The notes beneath the pieces were generated by a model. That model had not been told where the DNA came from and ran no database searches. It was given only the letters and a program-made list of their open reading frames with translations. The position numbers and the translations under genes are program-made. 64,000 nt of DNA, taken from positions 124,001 through 188,000 of the forward strand of contig NZ_JAATHD010000006.1 in the NCBI RefSeq assembly GCF_011947265.1, given 5' to 3'. Origin of the DNA: Paenibacillus sp. HB172176 (lineage in GTDB: Bacteria; Bacillota; Bacilli; Paenibacillales; Paenibacillaceae). Shown here piece by piece: positions 52,812-59,782 of this stretch. Within the stretch, counting starts at the first letter, position 1, and the number at the start of each line of letters is the position of its first letter.

Positions 52812-53261
52812 ATGGGAGAAACGGATTCTGCGGTCGACAGCTTGCTGCATCTTCTGGAGGAAACAAGCAGCGACTTCGCCGGCCTCGGTCAAATCGATGC
52901 AGCGGCGCGCAGAATTCGATGGCGTTTCGCGGCGGGCAGCATCAGCGAGGCGAGAATGCTGAGCATTACCCAGAAGACGACGAGGGGATTATCGGGAGTC
53001 GCCATTCGTACCGGTCGACCTGCGGCGACCGAGATCGACAATCACAGCAAGGAGTCGCTGCGACTGGATGAACCATTGATGTTCTCCGAGCAGCTTCGGA
53101 GCGCTGCTGTCGTACCGGTTGAAGGAGCCGCCGGTTTAATCGGGGTTATATTGCTTGGGCGACGTATCGAGAGAGATTATATTCCCAGGGAGCTGCAATT
53201 GGCTTTACTCGCGGCAACAAGACTGGCCGGGGCTATTCCCGAGGTGCAGAACAACAGATAA
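52812..53261 (+). CDS. NreA-like GAF domain protein
   Basis: A 149-residue single GAF domain. ADFAGLG-type strand (SSDFAGLGQIDAAARRIRWR), GLSGVAIRTGRPAATE and SAAVVPVEGAAGLIGVILLG are the typical order. It matches staphylococcal NreA, a nitrate receptor controlling the NreBC kinase/regulator pair, and here too it precedes a LuxR-type regulator and a PAS kinase. Whether nitrate binds is inference. AAGGAGTGAGG precedes the ATG. Confidence 0.78.
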   Translation: MGETDSAVDSLLHLLEETSSDFAGLGQIDAAARRIRWRFAAGSISEARMLSITQKTTRGLSGVAIRTGRPAATEIDNHSKESLRLDEPLMFSEQLRSAAVVPVEGAAGLIGVILLGRRIERDYIPRELQLALLAATRLAGAIPEVQNNR

Positions 53262-53264
53262 GAG

Positions 53265-53296
53265 GCGGCGCCGTTTACGGAACCGCGTTTTTTTTT
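53265..53296 (+). terminator. Terminator-like hairpin between the GAF and regulator genes
   Basis: GCGG..CCG / CGG..CCGC stem then ten T in a row. Would separate the GAF gene from the regulator/kinase pair or allow partial read-through. A TATAAT follows at 53305-53310. Confidence 0.6.
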
Positions 53297-53344
53297 GTAT
53301 ACTTTATAATAAGAAGAAAGATAATCGGGAAGAGGTGGAGAAGC

Positions 53345-53998
53345 ATTAAGCTGCTTATATGCGACGATCATGCTGTTGTGCGATCCGGACTTTCCATGCT
53401 GCTTCATGGCAGGCATGAAATTGAGGTGGTCGGGGAAGCGTCGGAGGGAGATGAGGCCATTCATCTTGCCAAGAAGCTGAGGCCGGATGTTGTGCTTATG
53501 GATCTGAGTATGCCTCACGGCAAGGATGGAATGACGGCGACGACGGAACTGAAGCAAATCTTGCCGGACACGGCCGTGCTGATACTGACGATGCATGATG
53601 ATGATGAATATTTGTTCCGCGCCATTCAGATTGGCGCCTCCGGTTATATTCTCAAGAATGCGCCTCATGAAGAGCTTCTGACGGCCATTCGTACAGTGTC
53701 GACCGGCAATGCCTATCTTTATCCAACCGCGACGAAGCGACTCATGAATGAGTATTTGAACAGAGTGAAGGAAGGCGGCGAAGGCGCCGAGCCGTATGAC
53801 TCGCTCTCCCAGAGAGAGAAAGAGATTCTGGGCTGGATCGCCAAAGGCTATTCGAATAAGGAAATTGCGGAGAGCTTGATCATCAGTGTGAAGACCGTGG
53901 AAACCCATAAGAGCAACCTGATGGAGAAGCTGGGGCTTCGAACGCGGCCGGAGTTGATCAAATTCGCTTTCAAGAAAGGGTTGCTCGACTATGAATAG
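53345..53998 (+). CDS. LuxR-family response regulator (NreC-like), ATT start
   Basis: A 217-residue NarL/NreC-type regulator. Receiver with acidic pocket CDDH and phosphoacceptor Asp53 in VLMDLSMP, then a LuxR helix-turn-helix (LSQREKEILGWIAKGYSNKEIAESL; SVKTVETHKSNLM). The first canonical in-frame start, GTG at 53378, would remove the acidic pocket. GAGGTG at 53332-53337 points to an ATT at 53345 (then AAGCTGCTT, giving KLLICDDHAVV), so an ATT start is proposed. Stop overlaps the kinase start. Confidence 0.85.
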   Translation: MKLLICDDHAVVRSGLSMLLHGRHEIEVVGEASEGDEAIHLAKKLRPDVVLMDLSMPHGKDGMTATTELKQILPDTAVLILTMHDDDEYLFRAIQIGASGYILKNAPHEELLTAIRTVSTGNAYLYPTATKRLMNEYLNRVKEGGEGAEPYDSLSQREKEILGWIAKGYSNKEIAESLIISVKTVETHKSNLMEKLGLRTRPELIKFAFKKGLLDYE

Positions 53999-55091
53999 AG
54001 AGTTTGACAGGAAGACAATTGGTGCGGACGTGGAAGAGCTTCTAACCATTATCGAAGAGAGGATGGTCGACGAAGCAGCGCTTGAACGGATGAGTCAGTC
54101 GCTTAAACAGCTGAGCGATGTGAAATTCGCATTGGACGAATCGTCCATAGTCGCCATTACGGATGCGAAAGGAATCATTCAAGATGTGAATGATAAATTT
54201 TGTGAAATATCGCAGTATAGTCGGAAAGAGCTGCTTGGAAGGGATCATCGCATTATTAATTCGGGTCACCACGACAAGGCGTTCTTTCGCCAGCTATGGC
54301 ATACGATTCAAGCTGGCAGCGTCTGGCGGGGGGAGCTGAAGAACCGTGCCAAGGACGGAAGCTATTATTGGGTGAACACGACGATTGTTCCGTTCCTTGA
54401 CGAGAAAGGCAAGCCGTATCAATATCTCGCGATTCGAAGCGAGGTGACCAAACGCAAGCAGGCGGAGCAAGAGCTGAAGGAAATGATGATGAAGGTCATC
54501 GAGATCCAGGAGGAAGAGAGGAAACGATTTTCCCGCGAATTGCATGACGGCATCGGTCAGAGCCTGTTTTCGCTGCTCATTAAGCTGGACAGACTTATCG
54601 ACGGTCGCGACACGGAGAAGGAATTGAACGAGCTTCGCAGCGATGTGTCTCATATGATGGAGGATATTCGCGGACTTGCATGGGAATTGCGGCCAACCGT
54701 GCTGGATGATCACGGCATAGTGCCTGCCATTCGCACCTATATGGAAAGCTATTCGGAACACTATGGCATCAGAATAGCATTGCAGTGCAATTTGCACGGA
54801 AGAATGGATATTTTGAAGGAAACCGCCATTTATCGAATCATTCAGGAAGCGCTGACCAATGTCGCGAAATACGCCGGCGTATCCGAAGCGACCGTGACGC
54901 TTGAAGAGCGGGATAACGAGGTGAAGGTCGTTGTTGCGGATTGCGGCAAGGGCTTTGATTCGACTATGCAGCAACGCGGCGTAGGACTCTTCAGCATGCG
55001 CGAGCGCGCAAGAAGCGCTGGAGGCAGCCTGACAATCCGGTCCGAGCCGGGAGGAGGAACCGAGGTTTGCTTCATTGTTCCGAAGCTGTAG
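53991..55091 (+). CDS. PAS-domain sensor histidine kinase (NarX/NreB-like)
   Basis: A 366-residue cytoplasmic kinase: a PAS domain (about residues 45-155; SIVAITDAKGIIQDVNDKFCEISQYS, WVNTTIVPFLDEKGKPYQYLAIRSEVT), HisKA_3 with EEERKRFSRELHDGIGQSL carrying the His, and an HATPase (IIQEALTNVAKYA, VVADCGKGFD, GVGLFSMRERA). NreB kinases sense oxygen by a four-Cys [4Fe-4S] PAS; here the PAS has only one Cys, so another signal is likely. Overlaps the regulator gene by 8 bases. Confidence 0.88.
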   Translation: MNREFDRKTIGADVEELLTIIEERMVDEAALERMSQSLKQLSDVKFALDESSIVAITDAKGIIQDVNDKFCEISQYSRKELLGRDHRIINSGHHDKAFFRQLWHTIQAGSVWRGELKNRAKDGSYYWVNTTIVPFLDEKGKPYQYLAIRSEVTKRKQAEQELKEMMMKVIEIQEEERKRFSRELHDGIGQSLFSLLIKLDRLIDGRDTEKELNELRSDVSHMMEDIRGLAWELRPTVLDDHGIVPAIRTYMESYSEHYGIRIALQCNLHGRMDILKETAIYRIIQEALTNVAKYAGVSEATVTLEERDNEVKVVVADCGKGFDSTMQQRGVGLFSMRERARSAGGSLTIRSEPGGGTEVCFIVPKL

Positions 55092-55100
55092 CTGCACGGC

Positions 55101-55835
55101 TTACACGCGGCATATATGCTTCGGACAATTGTCGCAATGGCAGACATCGCGCAAGTAAGTCAAATCCTTGATAATGAGATGTCCATTCTCAAGATCGATA
55201 ATATCGTCTTTCTTCAGATCGCTGAGCATACGATTGACGCTCTCTCGAGTAGCGCCGATCATCTCGGCCATCTCCGTATTGTTCATCTTAACCGTAATTC
55301 GACTGTTCTCGCCGCACGATGTTCCGTACGAATTGTTGAGCCGAATGAGCAAGGAGCACAGAGCCCCGGGCTTGCCGAACATCATGAGATCGCGCAGCTT
55401 GGTCTGGGTCAGCGTGTGCATCATCCCCTGCCATCTCATGAATTCCACCGCGAGATCCCCATGCTGCCATAAGAGGACCTCCAGATCCTTGCGTTGGATG
55501 ACGCCGAGACTGCAATCCTCCAAAGCTTCCGCGCAAAGAATATGCGGAGTTTCGGACAGACAATCCCCAAATCCGAGAAGATCTCCGTCATGATGAAGAT
55601 AGAGCGTCAAGGAGCTGCCCTCATCCATCGTTTTGCTCACCTTGACCCGTCCCTTGTGAATGAAATACAGATAATCCGCTTTGTCGCCTTCCCAGAAAAG
55701 GGTAGAGCCCTTCTTCGCATGCTTGCTGTACATAATACCGGAAAGGCGCTCAAAGCTTTCCTCAGAGAAATACGCTCTGATGCCCTCATTTACACGGGTT
55801 GGCTCCTCCGATTTTTGAACTGTTCTTGCCTGCAT
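55101..55835 (-). CDS. fnr: Crp/Fnr-family regulator with C-terminal Cys cluster (Fnr)
   Basis: A 244-residue regulator: cyclic-nucleotide-like beta barrel (LFWEGDKADYLYFIHKGRVKV), dimer helix, and a Crp-type helix-turn-helix (MAEMIGATRESVNRMLSDLK). The C terminus reads CHCDNCPKHIC, like the C-terminal iron-sulfur ligands of Bacillus Fnr, which lacks the N-terminal cluster of Escherichia Fnr. The start at 55835 is 9 bases after GAGGAG; the ATG at 55841 is only 3 bases after it. Convergent with the kinase gene. Three Fnr-type sites lie in the window. Confidence 0.88.
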   Translation of the reverse strand: MQARTVQKSEEPTRVNEGIRAYFSEESFERLSGIMYSKHAKKGSTLFWEGDKADYLYFIHKGRVKVSKTMDEGSSLTLYLHHDGDLLGFGDCLSETPHILCAEALEDCSLGVIQRKDLEVLLWQHGDLAVEFMRWQGMMHTLTQTKLRDLMMFGKPGALCSLLIRLNNSYGTSCGENSRITVKMNNTEMAEMIGATRESVNRMLSDLKKDDIIDLENGHLIIKDLTYLRDVCHCDNCPKHICRV

Positions 55836-55960
55836 GGTCATCGTCTCCTCGGCGTTTTCTTGTTTCCATCATAACAATTTCGTTCCAGTTTCGTAATCGG
55901 GGAACTCTCTGATTTTTGCGTAAGTCAATTGCTCAGAGGAAATTATTCCCTGCCATTCTC

Positions 55961-55978
55961 CTAAGGGAATTCCCTTAG
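55961..55978. repeat. Perfect 18-bp palindrome in the fnr/mobA-like intergenic region
   Basis: CTAAGGGAATTCCCTTAG is perfectly self-complementary without a loop, so it suits an operator for a dimeric regulator. It lies 126 bases upstream of fnr and 63 bases upstream of the Fnr site. Confidence 0.7.
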
Positions 55979-56023
55979 CAACCATGATTCATTCCCTCTA
56001 AATCATTTGAAAAAGGCTGTCTA

Positions 56024-56066
56024 TGTGACGCACTTCACAGCTTCGCCATGAAAATCACGGTATGCT
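56024..56066 (+). promoter_or_regulatory. Fnr-box promoter of the MobA-like gene
   Basis: TGTGA-CGCACT-TCACA (56024-56039), -10 TATGCT (56061-56066). The site centre lies 29.5 bases before the -10, exactly as at the doxX and hemerythrin promoters. Confidence 0.78.
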
Positions 56067-56109
56067 TAGTTCAGAAATGAGGGATAAGGCAACCAGCGAG
56101 GAGGCGGGC

Positions 56110-56754
56110 ATGATGTTAACAGGCTTGATTCTGGCGGGCGGGCCAGACGCGCGTTTACGGGGCCAGACGAGCGCTCTACTGCCCTTTGGCGATTCACCGC
56201 TCATTGTGAGGCAGGTTTGGGAAATGAAAAAAATTTGTCAAGAGGTTATCGTCGCTACCCCGGATCCAACACGGTTCCTGAAGGTTCTCGATTCCAATAC
56301 GAGAATCATAACGGATTATTATAGCGGAATGGGTCCGATGGGCGGGATGTTCGCGGGTTTCTCGCTCGCCCGATACAAAGAAGTGTGGGCGATAGGAAGC
56401 GAGATGCCTTTTGTGTCGGCCAAAGCAGCCTTGCTGCTCAGGGGCTGCAAGCTCAAGGGCTTTGAAGCTGCGCTGCCTCTTATTGGAGGAGGCGTCTATC
56501 CGCTTCATGGCATTTATGATAAGAGCTGCGCACAGCATGTACAGAAGCTGCTCGAGCAAGGGGAAAGAAGCGCGTCGTCGTTGCTTCGCTCGATTGTGTG
56601 GAAGGATATGCCCGATGCTTCTTTTCTGGAATGCGGCATTGCTCTTGACTTTGTGAACGGCTTTCATACTTGGGAGGAGTATGAAAGCATGAATAAGCAG
56701 TTCAACATCATCCCCCCGAAGGGCATGATCAATGAACCGCATATGCAAGAATAA
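56110..56754 (+). CDS. MobA-like nucleotidyltransferase with degenerate motif
   Basis: A 214-residue MobA-type protein (molybdenum cofactor guanylyltransferase). The signature is altered: LAGGPDARLRGQTSALLPFG, where family members keep LAGGxSxRxGxxK and the catalytic Lys is Ser/Ala here. GPMGGMFAGFSLARYKEVW is kept, while the CDMPF motif reads SEMPFV. It may be inactive or an adapted relative. GAGGAGG precedes the ATG pair at 56110/56113. Fnr-type promoter suggests expression at low oxygen, fitting nitrate respiration. Confidence 0.75.
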   Translation: MMLTGLILAGGPDARLRGQTSALLPFGDSPLIVRQVWEMKKICQEVIVATPDPTRFLKVLDSNTRIITDYYSGMGPMGGMFAGFSLARYKEVWAIGSEMPFVSAKAALLLRGCKLKGFEAALPLIGGGVYPLHGIYDKSCAQHVQKLLEQGERSASSLLRSIVWKDMPDASFLECGIALDFVNGFHTWEEYESMNKQFNIIPPKGMINEPHMQE

Positions 56755-56827
56755 ACGGATCTGTTCATTGTGATGCAATTTCGGTAAAATACGAATAAAC
56801 GGATAGGCGGCAAGCAAAGGAGGCGGA

Positions 56828-57415
56828 ATGATGAGTAGTGGCAAGACTGAGCTTCCCGAGATCAGCTTTCAAAATCAAACGGATATGATGTCCTGGTTGT
56901 CCCTTCATGGGGACAGCTCGCCGGGCTTCTGGCTTAGCATCGCGAAGAAGGATTCAGGTCTGGAATCCATAACTTATGACGAAGCAATGGAATGCGCGCT
57001 CTGCTATGGCTGGGTCGACAGTCAGAAGAAGAAGGGGAACACAGCCTTCTGGCTTCAGCGCTTTACGCCGCGCGGCAAGCGAAGCATATGGTCGAAGATT
57101 AACAAGGAGAAGGCGGAACGACTGCTGCAGGATGGGCGAATTATGCCTGCCGGACTGGCCGTGATTGAAGCTGCGAAGGCAAATGGTCAGTGGGAGAAAT
57201 CCTATGAAGGCCAGAAAACGATGGAAATGCCGGAGGACTTCGCAAATGCCCTGGAGCAGCATGCGCAAGCAAAAGCATTCTACGAGAGCTTGAATCGGAC
57301 GAATCAATACGCGATGCTGTTCCGTATTCATCAGGCGAAGAAGCAGGAAACGAGAGCGGCACGAATCGAGAAATTCATCGGCATGCTGGAACGGGAAGAG
57401 AAGATTTATACGTAA
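56828..57415 (+). CDS. YdeI/OmpD-associated family protein
   Basis: A 195-residue protein of the YdeI/OmdA family: FWLSIAKKDSG, ALCYGWVDSQKKKGN, LQRFTPRGKRSIWSKINKEKAERL and the C-terminal FYESLNRTNQYAMLFRIHQAKKQETRAARI are the conserved blocks. Family members have been linked to bacteriocin or peptide protection; role here unknown. AAAGGAGG lies 4 bases before the ATG at 56828 and 7 before that at 56831, so 56831 is equally possible. Confidence 0.8.
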   Translation: MMSSGKTELPEISFQNQTDMMSWLSLHGDSSPGFWLSIAKKDSGLESITYDEAMECALCYGWVDSQKKKGNTAFWLQRFTPRGKRSIWSKINKEKAERLLQDGRIMPAGLAVIEAAKANGQWEKSYEGQKTMEMPEDFANALEQHAQAKAFYESLNRTNQYAMLFRIHQAKKQETRAARIEKFIGMLEREEKIYT

Positions 57416-57497
57416 TTCATTCGAGTGGAATACGTCGATGAGTGAGTTATTGTGGGAAATCTGTACATTTTAAGCGATAACAGGAACTTTTACCCAA

Positions 57498-57527
57498 TTG
57501 CATGCGTCTAATTAGGTAGACATGCAA
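57498..57527. repeat. Inverted repeat before the stalk-domain gene
   Basis: TTGCATGCGTCTA and TAGACATGCAA form a hairpin with a two-base bulge, ending 5 bases before the GGGAGG ribosome site of the next gene. Confidence 0.55.
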
Positions 57528-57539
57528 ATGGGAGGATGG

Positions 57540-58712
57540 ATGAAAGTGAAGAAGAGGAAATATATCGCGGCAACGGCTGTGACGGTTGCTTTGATTGCGG
57601 GAGGCATTGGCGCGCAGCCGGTTTCGGCGAAATCGGCCGAACGGTTGCCGGTCGTCATTACGGCAAATGGATTCGATGAGCCGATTGCCTTCGAGCATGC
57701 TCCATTCCTTGTGGACGGATCTGTCTTTCTTCCGATCAGGGAGACGGCAGGCTTGATGGACAGCAGCGTTACATGGATTCCCGAGGGCAGGCGAGTTGTG
57801 GTGAACAGCCCGACGACGCGGATCGAGATGAGTTTCGGAAGCACGGCTGCAACCGTGAACGGTGAAGCGTACACCATTCCAGCAATGCCGATTAATGTGA
57901 ATGGCACCCTCTATGTGCCGGTTCGATTCGTTACGGAAGCGCTGGGCGCCAAAGTTTCTTGGAACGGCACTGAGCAACGCGTGGATTTAAGTTTTGATCA
58001 ACCGTATTTGTATGCGGTTAGCGGGGACAAGTCCTTCTGGTTGAAGCGCGAGGACGGAGAGCTCTATCTGTCCGAAAATGCGGATGAGGCGGAGCTTGTG
58101 GCGGATACGAACGCCGAAATTACCGATATTGGCGAGTTTACGGCGGAAGCGATGTCGAAAGACAACGTGCTGCTGGAAGCGCATGATAATTTCGGCGAGC
58201 CTCATATCAATGACAATGTATTCAAAATGGTAGTAGCAAATGATCAGCTGACTTTGGAAACGAAAGTTCATTATTGGGGCATGCATCCGCTTCAGAGCAC
58301 GGATTGGTCCGAAGACGGGAACGCGTTACTTATGAACGGAGCGGAGCTTCTGGAAATCTCTTCGACTGGCGAAACGCTGGAAACTTACGATCTTGGGGAG
58401 CTTACAGGGTATGAGGATGCCGCTTTCCAAGTGGAGTACGGAGATGAAGACATTCTGGTCGTGCGTCCGCAAATGGCCGGTTGGCTTACGTTAATTGATA
58501 AAAAAACGAAGACGGCAGTCAGACTTGCGGATGCGCTGCTCGACAACAAGAAGCTGGAGATTATCGAGTCGTTGGATCCATTAAGCGTGGAATTTGTAAA
58601 CTGGGACGGACTGAAGCTTGTATCAAGAGACGGCGATACGTTAAAGCTGACCCATCATTGGTTTATTGACAATTCGGATACGGAACTGAGCTATGAGCTG
58701 AGTGTGGATTAG
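57540..58712 (+). CDS. Secreted copper-amine-oxidase N-terminal-domain protein
   Basis: A 390-residue secreted protein: signal peptide ending near PVSA (about residue 30), then one stalk (Cu_amine_oxidN1) domain with FLPIRETAGLMDSSVTW and YVPVRFVTEALGAKVSWNG, and a C-terminal beta-rich part without recognised motif. Such domains are common wall-associated modules in Paenibacillus. The ATG at 57540 follows GGGAGG; an ATG at 57522 overlaps the upstream hairpin. Confidence 0.85.
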   Translation: MKVKKRKYIAATAVTVALIAGGIGAQPVSAKSAERLPVVITANGFDEPIAFEHAPFLVDGSVFLPIRETAGLMDSSVTWIPEGRRVVVNSPTTRIEMSFGSTAATVNGEAYTIPAMPINVNGTLYVPVRFVTEALGAKVSWNGTEQRVDLSFDQPYLYAVSGDKSFWLKREDGELYLSENADEAELVADTNAEITDIGEFTAEAMSKDNVLLEAHDNFGEPHINDNVFKMVVANDQLTLETKVHYWGMHPLQSTDWSEDGNALLMNGAELLEISSTGETLETYDLGELTGYEDAAFQVEYGDEDILVVRPQMAGWLTLIDKKTKTAVRLADALLDNKKLEIIESLDPLSVEFVNWDGLKLVSRDGDTLKLTHHWFIDNSDTELSYELSVD

Positions 58713-58751
58713 CCAATAGTCTTCATATTTGAATACAAAGACTGTGACGGG

Positions 58752-58805
58752 GAACGTCCTTTTTGCTTTCTAAAGTGTCTTTAGGAAGCAGAGGGCGTTC
58801 TTTTT
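58752..58805 (+). terminator. Terminator of the stalk-domain gene
   Basis: GAACGTCC (58752-58759) pairs with GGGCGTTC (58793-58800), with inner arms CTTTCTAAAG and CTTTAGGAAG, followed by five T. Confidence 0.75.
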
Positions 58806-58850
58806 GCATTGCTAAAGAAAATTTACTTTTATAGAAACGGAGTGGACAGC

Positions 58851-59323
58851 TTGGAAAATGAGAGAATTCATAACGACTTTATTCATGATCATCTTAGGAG
58901 ACGCAGCGGCGAGAGAAGGGGGAGGTTGGAGAGGGGACATAATATTGCAATGAGCTGAATAGGGAAACCTTTCTGACGGCAATGGGTTTTCAAGTTATTA
59001 GCTTCTCTTATGACGACGTGGCGGCTCGACCGGATTTATGTGCGAATTTGCTTAGAATGGTTCTGAGCAGGTATTTTACCAGTCAGTTTCATGAGTCAGG
59101 GAGGACTGCCGCAATAGAAAGAGAGATCATTCGGCTCGCATGCGGTATGTCGAACTCGATAAGACCAATAGATATTGAAAGGCGCTTGCATATTGATCAT
59201 CGAATGGCGGTTCAATGCCTGAAGCGGCTGTGCGACAGCAATAGGATGATCCCGGTAACCGGAGAAAGCGGCAAGTATGTTGTCCGATATGAGCTTCATC
59301 CATCGGCGTTGAATGTATTGTAA
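58851..59323 (+). pseudogene. Endonuclease-domain protein remnant with internal deletion
   Basis: Two parts of one family appear. About 58851-58960 gives DFIHDHLRRRSGERRGRLER, which looks like the N terminus of Paenibacillus endonuclease-domain (DUF559-like) proteins; after a stop, another frame from 58946 gives NRETFLTAMGFQVISFSYDD and continues to 59323 as the winged-helix-like C terminus. The central nuclease core is missing. The C-terminal piece alone has an open frame from the ATG at 58982 (113 residues) but lacks a ribosome site. Family match is from memory, so moderate confidence. Confidence 0.5.
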
Positions 59324-59782
59324 CAGTAATAGGAGTAGTTGAATGTCATTGTATGGAGTGCATGATGAATCAGTTAAAGTGCAAAAATGATGCAAATATC
59401 CATCAATTGTAGTTTGACTGTGCAGGCGAGGCTAAATTCCAATGTGATTCCTGTATATTTGCAGTAATTTGCTTATATCGCGCTCAGTTCGGAGAATTGA
59501 TGGATATATGCAGGAATTCGAGTGGATGCGAGTCTACGCCTTGCGCTGAAAAAACGAAATGAGCAGAAAGCGCTGAATGATCTGATTGAGCCGAAGGAGT
59601 CAATGGGCTGAATGCGCCAGATTAAATAATGCGTGCTGCAACGATAGCGGTCTTCTATAAGATAGGCAGGAGCTGCGAAGATGCGGTATACTTCACAATA
59701 GAGAGGACTTGAGAGATAATTGTCGAATAACAGTAAGAAATAGATGAACGTCGAATGTCAAGTTTATGGAGGATACGTGAGG
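59324..59782. other. Intergenic stretch, nothing recognised
   Basis: About 460 bases without a convincing reading frame, RNA or repeat. A TATACT hexamer near 59689 could be a -10 for the large gene that follows, without a clear -35. Confidence 0.5.
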
